NCBI GenBank assembly: GCA_041305385.1
Contig: JBFYLO010000069.1
Span: 1 to 44,505, forward strand
Source of the DNA: JAKAKT01 sp041305385
GTDB taxonomy: Archaea; Micrarchaeota; Micrarchaeia; Burarchaeales; JAKAKT01
Length of the DNA stretch: 44,505 nucleotides
Direction of reading: 5' to 3'
Shown: in pieces, positions 31,056-38,375 of the stretch
Layout: every line of letters starts with the position of its first letter
Position numbering within the stretch: position 1 is the first letter of the stretch
Notes under the pieces: model-generated
What the model was told of the DNA's origin: nothing
The model's input: only the letters and a program-made list of their open reading frames with translations
The model's database searches: none
Program-made: the position numbers and the translations under genes

Positions 31056-31538
31056 ATGGAGAGGACTTTCGCGATACTAAAGCCCGACTGTGTGGAGGGC
31101 AGGAAGTGCGAGGAAGTGCTGCAGATGATTCTGGACGATGGGTTCAGGGTCCTGGCAGCAAAGCCCGCAAAGCTCGAGGCGAAAATCCTTGACGAGCACT
31201 ACGCCCACCTCGCCCAGAAGCCGTTCTTCCCAAACATAATCTCATACATGATTAGGTCGAAGGTCCTCCTGCTTTTGCTCGAGAGGGAGAATGCTGTTTC
31301 CGAGCTGAGGAGGCTCTGCGGTCCAACTGACTCGAACGAGGCGAGGAACGCGGCTCCAGAGTCCATAAGGGCGAAGTTCGGGAAGGACAAGAGCGAGAAC
31401 ATCATTCATGCTTCAGACTCGCCGGAGACTGCAAATGCTGAGGTAAACAGGTTTTTTTCTAAAAAAGAGGTAGACAAAGCTAAGAAGGCGCTTTCTTTCG
31501 AAGAACTGAAGGGGCTTGTCGCGAAGCTTTACGGGTGA
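31056..31538 (+). CDS. ndk: Nucleoside diphosphate kinase
   Basis: 160 residues. It equalises NTP and dNTP pools through a phosphohistidine. RTFAILKPDCVEG, the GPTDSNEARNAAPESIRAKFG substrate region and NIIHASDSPETA with the catalytic histidine are visible. The protein carries a 20-residue C-terminal extension (KALSFEELKGLVAKLYG) compared with the shortest family members. A GGGGGGAG site precedes the ATG. Its stop overlaps the likely GTG start of dut. Confidence 0.95.
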   Translation: MERTFAILKPDCVEGRKCEEVLQMILDDGFRVLAAKPAKLEAKILDEHYAHLAQKPFFPNIISYMIRSKVLLLLLERENAVSELRRLCGPTDSNEARNAAPESIRAKFGKDKSENIIHASDSPETANAEVNRFFSKKEVDKAKKALSFEELKGLVAKLYG

Positions 31539-32031
31539 TCCCACGCTCTTAACCAAAGAAAAAATAAAAGAGATGGGGCTTGTCAGCGAGTTTATATCAG
31601 AAATTCAGTTCCAGCCCTGCGGGGTGGACTTGAGCCTGAGGGAAGTTTATTCGCTTGAGAGCGAGGGAACTATTGACTTTGACAATTCCGAGAGGAAGCT
31701 TTCTGTGACTAAGAAAATCGAGTTCTCCGGGGACTGGGTGAAGCTGAGGAAGGGGGCTTACAAAGTTGTTTATAATGAGGTCGTGAGCATTCCCGAGGAT
31801 TGCGCTGCATTCGGTTATCCGAGGAGTTCGCTCCTGAGATGCGGTGCGGATATCCACTGTGCTGTCTGGGACCCCGGCTATAAGGGCAGGAGCGAATCGC
31901 TCCTCATTGTTTCCAACGAGAAGGGGCTGAGGCTTAAAAAGAATGCGCGGCTCATCCAACTGGTATTCGTAAGGCTCGAAGGAAAAGCGAAGAGCCTTTA
32001 TTCGGGAAAGTACAAAGGCGAAAACCTATGA
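31516..32031 (+). CDS. dut: Archaeal dUTP diphosphatase (start uncertain, possible 1-base deletion)
   Basis: About 160-171 residues. It is a dCTP-deaminase/dUTPase superfamily member, closest to the archaeal dUTPase group: QPCGVDLSLREV, GTIDFDNSERKL, YPRSSLLRCGADIH and AVWDPGYKGRSESLL. It removes dUTP. The open frame can only start at TTG 31516, inside ndk, or at a late ATG 31573. A GTG at 31535 overlapping the ndk TGA would read VIPRS, the family's expected N terminus, but is one base out of frame; a missing T near 31549 would join them. The stop overlaps the infB start as ATGA. Confidence 0.85.
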   Translation: MSRSFTGDPTLLTKEKIKEMGLVSEFISEIQFQPCGVDLSLREVYSLESEGTIDFDNSERKLSVTKKIEFSGDWVKLRKGAYKVVYNEVVSIPEDCAAFGYPRSSLLRCGADIHCAVWDPGYKGRSESLLIVSNEKGLRLKKNARLIQLVFVRLEGKAKSLYSGKYKGENL

Positions 32032-33779
32032 TACGCCAACCGATTGTCGCAGTTCTGGGTCATGTCGACCATGGGAAGACTTCGATACTGGATGCCATAA
32101 GGAAAACCAGCGTCCAGAAGAGGGAGAGCGGCGGGATAACCCAGCACATCGGGGCGAGCGAGGTCCCTGCTGAGGCGATAAACGAGATTTGCGGGCCTAT
32201 TCTCAAGAGTCTGAAAATCGATGTGAAGATTCCTGGTCTTCTCTTCATTGACACCCCTGGGCACGAGGCGTTTACTAACTTGAGGAGGAGAGGGGGGAGC
32301 ATCGCAGACATTGCCGTCCTTGTTATCGATATAATGCAGGGGTTCCAGCCCCAGACTCTCGAAGCGTTCGATATCCTCAGGGAGTACAAGACCCCGTTCA
32401 TAATCGCTGCCAATAAAATCGACATGATTGACAGGTGGAAGAGCAAGCCCGGGCCTCTGGCCAAGGCGATTTCCGAGCAATCCCCGGATACCGAGGCGCG
32501 GTTCGAGGAGAAGATGTACTGGCTTGTGGGAAGGCTTAACGACATGGGGGTCGCTTCCGAGAGGTTTGACAGGATTACGGATTTCACGAAGCAGGTTGTG
32601 ATTGTTCCCACGAGCGCGAGAACTGGCGAGGGCATCCCGGAGATGCTCATGTTCCTCACTGGATTGTCGCAGAGGTATCTCGAGGGGAGGCTCGAAATCG
32701 ACCCATCCGAGCCTGGCAAGGGAACCGTGCTCGAGGTGAAGGAGGAGAAGGGGCTCGGGAAAACCATTGACGTGATACTTTACGATGGGTGCCTGAAGAA
32801 AAACGATGTTGTTGTTTTTGGAACGCAGGACGGAGCTGCTTCGACTAAGGTTCGAGCTTTACTAAAACCGAAGCCTCTCGACGAGATAAGGGACCCGAGG
32901 GAGAAATTCAGCTACGTTGATTCGGTTTATGCTGCTGCCGGGGTGAAGATATTTGCACCGGAGCTGGGAAAGGCAATAGCCGGATCCTCCCTGCTGGTCT
33001 CAAGGGGAAATGAGCAGGAGCTCATGGATTCGATAAAACGGGAGATTTCCGAGATAATGGTGAAGGACGGCGGACAGGGGATAATTCTCAAGTCCGATAC
33101 AATCGGCTCGCTCGAGGCACTTACCAAGATGCTTTCTGCTGCCGGGATAAGGCTGAGAGAAGCGGGAATCGGGAATGTGACCAAGAGGGACGTGGTTGAG
33201 GCGGATACGGTCAAGGCAAACGAGAAATACCTCGGAGTGATTCTGGCTTTCAATGTCGCCGAAAACGAGGATGCGGAAAAGGAAAAGGCAAGAAGCAATG
33301 TCCCGATTATCCATGACGATGTAATCTACAGGCTCATAGAGAAATACCAGGAATGGAAAAAGGCGGAGATGGAGGCCGAAAGGAGTGCCGCATTCACGAA
33401 CCTGGTGCTCCCCGGGCAGATAAAAGTGCTGCCTGGCTGCTGCTTCAGGGCGAGCAAACCGATGATTTGCGGGGTGGAAGTGGTTGCCGGAAGAATCAAG
33501 CCCGATTATAAGATGATTGACAAGACTGGAAAAATCATTGGAAGAATCAAGACAATACAGCAAGAGAAGGAGAGCTTGAAGGAAGCCACTGCTGGAATGC
33601 AAATTGCAATCTCGATGGAGGAGCCTACCTTTGACAGACAGGTATGCTACAAGGATGAAATGTATGTCCTCGTGCCAAAGGACCACATCAATCTGCTTCT
33701 CGATAAATACAAGGAGCATCTGACTCCGGAAGAGCTGGCGCTGTTGCAAAAAATGAGGGAAATCAGGGCTGCGCTTTGA
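32028..33779 (+). CDS. infB: Translation initiation factor aIF5B (IF2 homologue)
   Basis: 583 residues. It is the subunit-joining GTPase. G domain: GHVDHGKT at 11-18, DTPGHEAF (G3) and NKIDMIDRW (G4), with SARTGEG (G5), then the beta-barrel, the GTNDxxxxL-type linker region (KSDTIGSLEALTKML) and a C-terminal barrel and helix. No N-terminal extension is present, as in other archaea. It starts by ATGA overlap with dut, so ndk-dut-infB are coupled. Confidence 0.97.
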   Translation: MIRQPIVAVLGHVDHGKTSILDAIRKTSVQKRESGGITQHIGASEVPAEAINEICGPILKSLKIDVKIPGLLFIDTPGHEAFTNLRRRGGSIADIAVLVIDIMQGFQPQTLEAFDILREYKTPFIIAANKIDMIDRWKSKPGPLAKAISEQSPDTEARFEEKMYWLVGRLNDMGVASERFDRITDFTKQVVIVPTSARTGEGIPEMLMFLTGLSQRYLEGRLEIDPSEPGKGTVLEVKEEKGLGKTIDVILYDGCLKKNDVVVFGTQDGAASTKVRALLKPKPLDEIRDPREKFSYVDSVYAAAGVKIFAPELGKAIAGSSLLVSRGNEQELMDSIKREISEIMVKDGGQGIILKSDTIGSLEALTKMLSAAGIRLREAGIGNVTKRDVVEADTVKANEKYLGVILAFNVAENEDAEKEKARSNVPIIHDDVIYRLIEKYQEWKKAEMEAERSAAFTNLVLPGQIKVLPGCCFRASKPMICGVEVVAGRIKPDYKMIDKTGKIIGRIKTIQQEKESLKEATAGMQIAISMEEPTFDRQVCYKDEMYVLVPKDHINLLLDKYKEHLTPEELALLQKMREIRAAL

Positions 33780-33787
33780 GCCCTGAT

Positions 33788-34946
33788 TCAACTTACCAAG
33801 TCGCCGTTCACGTTGCACATGCCGCACTTGGCGCATCCTCCTTTGGATTTTCCAGTCAGGTCTTTTATCTTGCCCCCGAATTCCCCGGCGATTAGCCACA
33901 TTCTGCCAAGGAACAGCTTGAACCTCTCGATGTTCTGCTCAAGAGTCGTTTCCCGGTCTGAGAAGCCGTCCCTCACCCTCGAGCCCCTCACTGCCCTGCT
34001 TATGAGGAGTTCGGGGATTACGCCCATGTCGAGCATTCTCTGTATCACGCTCCTGACCTCGGACAGGAATTCCCGCTCTAGGTAGTAGTTGGTCTGGAGG
34101 ACGCTCGAGACATCGAAACCCTCCTTTTTCAGACGCTCAAATGTCCTGAAGTATGTCTCGCTGTCTGGTTTCGCAGGACAGAGGAGTTTTCTCGCATCGT
34201 CATTGGCCATCTCCATGTTCACTTGGAAAGTGTCAATTTTCCCTTTTAGTGAACCCAGGTCGCCTTGCAATGAATACGGCCAGACTTCTGCTGAGACCGA
34301 AACGCCCGCGTCCCATTTCTTTATTTCCGAAGCGCAGGCTTCGATTGCCAAAAGCTCTTTTCCAGAAGGCATCTGGCCCGTGTTGAGCGAGACGGAGAAG
34401 ACCGACAGCCCGATTCGCTTTATCGCCTTTAGCTCCTCGACAATCACTTTTGGGTCGACTGGGACCTTTCCATTTGTCCCGCCCACTGTGCAGAACTCGC
34501 AGGGAGCATTGTTGTCGAAATTGGCGCAGCCTGCAAAGACCATCGCCCCGATTGCCCCCCGGAGAGTGGGCAGGATGTTGCTGATTCCCAGATTGGAAAC
34601 ATCTATCGTTGGGACCTCCACCTGCCATCTCTCGCCGCTCAGCCTGTCGGCAATCATCTGCCCATCGAAAACGAAGGGGCTGACCCCTGCCTTCGGCATG
34701 TTGAACTGGCTGGGAACCCGCACATAGACTCCTTCAACTGTCAGGTTCCTCGCGCCGCTGAAACCAGCCCGCTTGAGCCCCACCGGGTTGAGCGGGTCCC
34801 GTCCGTCCGTCTTGTCCTGCATCCCGAAGAAGAGCAGCATCGCCTTCTCGGGCCTCTGGAAGACCTGACGCGTAGTGGCCCTAACGATTGGCCATTCTCT
34901 CTCGCTTCTGGAAGTGAAGAGAACCCCTTACCATCACATTGTCCAT
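33788..34946 (-). CDS. Radical SAM enzyme with CX8CX2C cluster motif, apparently frameshifted near its start
   Basis: The intact frame from 34840 gives 350 residues. The cluster motif is CANFDNNAPCEFC, i.e. Cys-x8-Cys-x2-Cys (Cys105, 114, 117) rather than CX3CX2C, and a second set CAKCGMC closes the protein. Other barrel features such as VSLNTGQMPSGKE and VNMEMANDDARKLL fit the superfamily. Function unknown. The frame stays protein-like upstream of 34840 (FTSRSEREWPIVRATTRQVF) back to about 34925, but without a start. ATG 34946, preceded by GAGGTG, opens a neighbouring frame; removing one G from the GGGG run at about 34924-34927 joins them. Confidence 0.7.
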
Positions 34947-35136
34947 ATTCCACACCTCTCGTTTTTTAGTTGAAACTCTAACTTGGAAAAACAAACAACT
35001 CAAGCTTTAGTTCGAAACAAAACTAGCGATGGCTATGAATGTAGCCGGGTGGCGAAACAATGATTTCCCACATTTTTCCCATAAGGGGATATTTATGGGT
35101 ATGGGGGTTTATAATGGTAACGGTTGGGACAAGAAA
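34947..35136. other. Gap upstream of the radical SAM gene
   Basis: Shorter than 300 bases but structured: CCCATAA 35078-35084 pairs with TTATGGG 35093-35099, and GGCTA with TAGCC flanks a 6-base loop near 35032-35047. A minus-strand TATA-like TTATAAAC lies near 35107-35115, so the radical SAM message could have a leader of about 140 bases containing both hairpins. No known riboswitch was recognised. Confidence 0.35.
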
Positions 35137-35541
35137 CTAGAGCTTCTCAATCCTGACCTTCCTCGCGAGCCTTTCCCTCAAAAGGAGCTTCTCAATCTCC
35201 CCGGGCCTCTTCCTGCACTTCGAGATGTCGACGATTGCATTCCACTCCGCGGAGCGGCCCCGCTCCTGGGCTGTTGACTCGCTCCTGATTAAGTCGATGC
35301 GCTCCGACGCGAGAATTCCGAGGATTCTTGCGAGGGTTCCTGGCGCATCGCCCATGGCCAGCTCGATTTTCGCGAGTTCGTCCACGTCGGAAGCGAAGGG
35401 GAGAATCAGGAGCAGGTTATTTTTTTCATCGAGCCTGAGGAGGATGTTGCTGCCCTCTTTCAATCCGAGCGCTTCCCTGAACGAGGCGGGGATTATCACC
35501 CTCCCCCGTTCATCGAGCTTTGCAAGAGTCCCTTTGGTCAT
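35137..35541 (-). CDS. AbrB/SpoVT-type DNA-binding domain fused to an ACT domain
   Basis: 134 residues from ATG 35541. Residues 1-45 form a swapped-hairpin AbrB domain (AKLDERGRVIIPASFREALG). Residues about 60-134 have the ACT pattern, APGTLARILGILASERIDLI followed by a strand with WNAIVDISKC. ACT domains bind amino acids or other small ligands, so this is probably a ligand-responsive regulator. A minus-strand TTTTAAATATTTT at about 35567-35580 places the start close to this ATG (leader about 5 bases); an ATG at 35553 is less likely. It is divergent from the GTPase operon. Confidence 0.85.
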   Translation of the reverse strand: MTKGTLAKLDERGRVIIPASFREALGLKEGSNILLRLDEKNNLLLILPFASDVDELAKIELAMGDAPGTLARILGILASERIDLIRSESTAQERGRSAEWNAIVDISKCRKRPGEIEKLLLRERLARKVRIEKL

Positions 35542-35614
35542 TTTACTCAGCATAGAGTAGGGGGGCAAAATATTTAAAAGGGAAGACCGATTAATAGACA
35601 CGACCAGTTTAGAA

Positions 35615-36247
35615 GTGGGTGATGGATTGCTAGAGGGACTCATCAGGTGGTTTAACTCGCTATTCGGCAAGAAGAAAACTGTCAGCCTCGGGCTCTACGG
35701 CTCCCCGAACACGGGAAAGACTACCCTTGCTAACAAGATTTCTATGGACTGGCTTGGGGAGCCCATGGGGGTTGTCTCCGAGGTGCCCCACGAGACGAGG
35801 GAAGTCACGAAGAAAGAGAAAATCCTAGTCGAATCCGACGGGAGGAAGCTGAACATGAACCTCCTTGACATGCCGGGAATCGCTTCCAAGGTGGATTACC
35901 GGGAGTTTGTTTCCTACGGGATGACTCCCAAGGAAGCAAAGGGCAGGGCGAAGGAAGCGACCAAGGGAATCATCGAGGCGATAAAGTGGCTCGAGCATGT
36001 TGATGCGGCCCTCGTGGTGATGGATTCGAGCGAGGACCCGTATACGCAGGTTAACCTGACAATCCTGGGAAACCTCGAGGCGAAGAGAATCCCCGTCATA
36101 CTAGTTGCGAACAAGGTCGACAGGAAGGACGCCAAGCCCGGCAGAATCAGGGAGGCGTTCCCGCAGTATTCACTGGTAGAGGTCTCGGCTCTCACGGGGC
36201 ACAACATGGATGCGCTCTATGAGACGATAACCACGAAGCTCGGGTGA
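35615..36247 (+). CDS. Era/Der-like small GTPase
   Basis: 210 residues. G1 GSPNTGKT at 29-36, G3 DMPG, G4 NKVD and G5 VSALTG are all present; a basic, amphipathic N-terminal helix (LIRWFNSLFGKKK) may contact membrane or RNA. GTG 35615 is the start. The following two genes encode DUF2073 and a zinc-ribbon protein, a trio that I recall as a conserved archaeal neighbourhood. A role in ribosome assembly is suggested by family but not shown. Confidence 0.88.
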   Translation: MGDGLLEGLIRWFNSLFGKKKTVSLGLYGSPNTGKTTLANKISMDWLGEPMGVVSEVPHETREVTKKEKILVESDGRKLNMNLLDMPGIASKVDYREFVSYGMTPKEAKGRAKEATKGIIEAIKWLEHVDAALVVMDSSEDPYTQVNLTILGNLEAKRIPVILVANKVDRKDAKPGRIREAFPQYSLVEVSALTGHNMDALYETITTKLG

Positions 36248-36254
36248 ATTGAAA

Positions 36255-36611
36255 ATGACTTTACAAATTGAGTTCATTTCCTCTGCTGCCCTGAAGCCGA
36301 TGAACGAGCGGGGGAAGATGAGCTACATCCTCAAGAGCGTCAAGAAGAACAAGATTGTGGTGCTCGATGGAATGCTCTCGCCTGCCGAGGAGAAGAACCT
36401 CATCCAGGAGACGATGAAAAGCATCGACAACCAGTTCCCGGGAATCGAGATATCGATTCTTGGAAAGAACGAGGATGACTTGAGGGTGAAGCTTATAAAG
36501 TTCCTCGGGGGGACGGTGGGCGGGATGACTGTCATCGGGCCTTCGAAGCTTGTTAAGGAGATAAAGAAGGACCCGAACAGGCTGAACCTATTCGCCAGCT
36601 CCGGTGACTGA
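36255..36611 (+). CDS. DUF2073 family protein
   Basis: 118 residues starting MTLQIEFISSAAL (ATG 36255; a TTG at 36249 is possible). The alpha/beta pattern with KIVVLDGMLSPAEEKNLI and GGTVGGMTVIGPS matches the archaeal DUF2073 family as I remember it. No catalytic residues are evident. It is seven bases downstream of the GTPase, and its stop abuts the next ATG. Confidence 0.8.
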   Translation: MTLQIEFISSAALKPMNERGKMSYILKSVKKNKIVVLDGMLSPAEEKNLIQETMKSIDNQFPGIEISILGKNEDDLRVKLIKFLGGTVGGMTVIGPSKLVKEIKKDPNRLNLFASSGD

Positions 36612-36935
36612 ATGCCGCACAAGTGCGTCAGGTGCAACAAAATCTACCAGGACGGGGACCACGCGCTCAGCGAGGGCTGCGGATGCGGGGCGAAGGTATT
36701 CATATTCACGAACAGCGGGGACCTCGATTCGGTCGAGGACATCAGGTGGATTGAGGAGGAGCTCGCAGGGATAGTGAAAAAGACACAAGCCCCGGTTTCC
36801 CTCGAGGTTGAGAATGTCCGGGTCTTGCAGAACGGGATATTTGAGATAGACATAAGCTCGCTGGCGAAGAACCCGGTTGTCGTGAAGGACAGCGAGGGAG
36901 TTTATTACCTGAGGCTCCCGAGGCCTAAGAAATAG
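36612..36935 (+). CDS. Zinc-ribbon protein (DUF2072/COG3364-like)
   Basis: 107 residues. The N-terminal HKCVRCNKIYQDGD...GCGCGAKVFIF forms a zinc ribbon (Cys5, Cys8, then CGC). The C-terminal beta domain (ENVRVLQNGIFEIDIS and GVYYLRLPRPKK) is characteristic of the archaeal family. It starts immediately after the DUF2073 stop. With the GTPase it forms a three-gene operon whose collective role is unknown. Confidence 0.82.
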   Translation: MPHKCVRCNKIYQDGDHALSEGCGCGAKVFIFTNSGDLDSVEDIRWIEEELAGIVKKTQAPVSLEVENVRVLQNGIFEIDISSLAKNPVVVKDSEGVYYLRLPRPKK

Positions 36936-36971
36936 ACGGATGGACTGGGTCTACAAAGCGTGCATCGGTTA

Positions 36972-37071
36972 ATATCGGATTTCTGGTCTTTTTATTTATC
37001 CGATAGATAATAGACTAAAATGCACTAAAAAACTTAATATCGGATAGAAATATTTATAAACTATCCGATAT
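36972..37071. promoter_or_regulatory. Fic operator: four ATATCGGAT(AG) half-sites around the TATA box
   Basis: Half-sites: ATATCGGAT 36972-36980; TATCCGATAG 36997-37006 (inverted); ATATCGGATAG 37037-37047; CTATCCGATAT 37061-37071 (inverted). The last two are perfect inverted copies, and the 13 bases between them hold the TATA box TATTTATAAA (37051-37060). The ATG of the Fic gene is 11 bases after the last site. A protein bound to the inner pair would cover the TATA box. The DNA-binding tail of the Fic protein itself is the natural candidate. Confidence 0.85.
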
Positions 37072-37082
37072 ATAACCTAACT

Positions 37083-38003
37083 ATGGCAATCGATGAAGCA
37101 ATATACTCGCGAATACTTGAGAAGAAGAACGCATTGGACAAGCTCCGGCCATTTGGCAAAGGAGCGCTGGCAAAGTTGCAGGAAACGTTCAGGGTTGACC
37201 TTACTTACAACTCAAACGCGATAGAAGGCAACTCGCTCTCGCTGAGCGAGACTAAGCTCGTCTTGGAGGAGGGCATAACTGTTGGTGGCAAAAGCATGAA
37301 GGAGCACCTCGAGGTGACAAACCACAGCAAGGCGATAGACTTTGTGGAATCGCTCGCGAGCAAATCCTCCATAGAAGAGATGGATGTCCTGAACCTCCAC
37401 GCGCTGATTCTCGACCGAATCGACCCTGAAAACGCCGGTTTCTACAGGAGAGGAGCAGTACGGATAAGCGGGACTACGTATATGCCCCCTAGCCCCGCGA
37501 AAGTGCCGGCTCTGATGCAGGAGGTTTATGCCCTTTTGAAAACGAAAGGCGGCGAGCCGATAGAAACAGCGGCGAAAATCCACCTGAAATTCGTTGACAT
37601 CCACCCATTCATCGATGGGAATGGCAGGACCGCGCGTCTTCTTGCGAATTTATACCTGATGCGAAACGGCTACCCGCCCGTAATAATCCTGCGCGCGGAG
37701 AGAGCGAAATATATACGGACAATAACGCAGGCGAGAGCGGAGAACAACCCTAAGCCTTTCGTAAATTTTGTGGCGAAGGCAGTTGAACGGTCGCTTGATA
37801 TCTATTTGGATTCCTTGGGCAAGAACCCTGGCGAATATCTTGACCTCTCCGAAGCTGCGAAAAAAAGCAAAAATGGATATAGCTCTGAATACCTGAGCCT
37901 GCTTGCAAGAACCGGGAAAATCGGGGCTGTGAAATTTGGTCGGAATTGGAAGATAACCAAGGAAGCGTTGGCAGAATACGAACAGGAACACGCAATTTCC
38001 TAG
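37083..38003 (+). CDS. Fic-domain protein with N-terminal inhibitory helix and C-terminal HTH
   Basis: 306 residues. Fic proteins transfer AMP (or related groups) from NTPs to target proteins. The catalytic loop HPFIDGNGRTAR at 174-185 is canonical with His174. An inhibitory motif S-x3-E-G (SNAIEGN, 44-50) precedes the Fic core, as in self-inhibited members. Residues about 254-306 (LSEAAKKSKNGYSSEYLSLL, then GKIGAVKFGRNWKITKEAL) resemble an excisionase-type HTH (MerR superfamily). No antitoxin gene is adjacent. The palindromic operator upstream suggests autoregulation through this HTH. Confidence 0.94.
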   Translation: MAIDEAIYSRILEKKNALDKLRPFGKGALAKLQETFRVDLTYNSNAIEGNSLSLSETKLVLEEGITVGGKSMKEHLEVTNHSKAIDFVESLASKSSIEEMDVLNLHALILDRIDPENAGFYRRGAVRISGTTYMPPSPAKVPALMQEVYALLKTKGGEPIETAAKIHLKFVDIHPFIDGNGRTARLLANLYLMRNGYPPVIILRAERAKYIRTITQARAENNPKPFVNFVAKAVERSLDIYLDSLGKNPGEYLDLSEAAKKSKNGYSSEYLSLLARTGKIGAVKFGRNWKITKEALAEYEQEHAIS

Positions 38004-38053
38004 GAAATGGGAGAGGGTCGATCATCAGGCCGGGCAGTTTAGCAAGCGGATAG

Positions 38054-38374
38054 TCAGGCGAAATCGTTCATGCATATCCTTCTTATGTCTGGGGTCACTA
38101 TCTGCTGGCAAACCGAACCGTCCCTCGATTTTATCGCGACGTTCCTTAGGCAGATGTCCCTGTCAAAGGTCTTCTCAATCTGCAGGCATGGCGTCAGGTC
38201 GAGGTTCTTCATCGCCAGGTCCTTGAGGCAGATGGTTCTTCTTTCAAGGTCCTCTATCTGGTCGCAGGAGCCGAAGGAGGGCGTAACCTCTGAGCTCATG
38301 TATTTCCCCACTGCGAAAAAGATGATTAGCATCGACGCTATGAGGACTCCGAGTATCGAGACGTATTTTTCCAT
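38054..38374 (-). CDS. Membrane-anchored protein with three Cys-pair repeats
   Basis: 106 residues. One N-terminal hydrophobic segment (about 5-23) is followed by three tandem units of about 24 residues of the form C-x-QI-x(6-8)-R-x2-C-L/M-x3-A: CDQIEDLERRTICLKDLA, CLQIEKTFDRDICLRNVA and CQQIVTPDIRRICMNDFA. Each unit can form one internal disulfide between helices. The protein would lie outside the membrane. It overlaps nothing and starts one base after the purB stop, so it may be co-transcribed with purB. Confidence 0.7.
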   Translation of the reverse strand: MEKYVSILGVLIASMLIIFFAVGKYMSSEVTPSFGSCDQIEDLERRTICLKDLAMKNLDLTPCLQIEKTFDRDICLRNVAIKSRDGSVCQQIVTPDIRRICMNDFA

Positions 38375-38375
38375 T

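Noticed and set aside
34947..35136. Riboswitch in the radical SAM leader
   Set aside because: Two simple hairpins only; no known aptamer consensus recognised.
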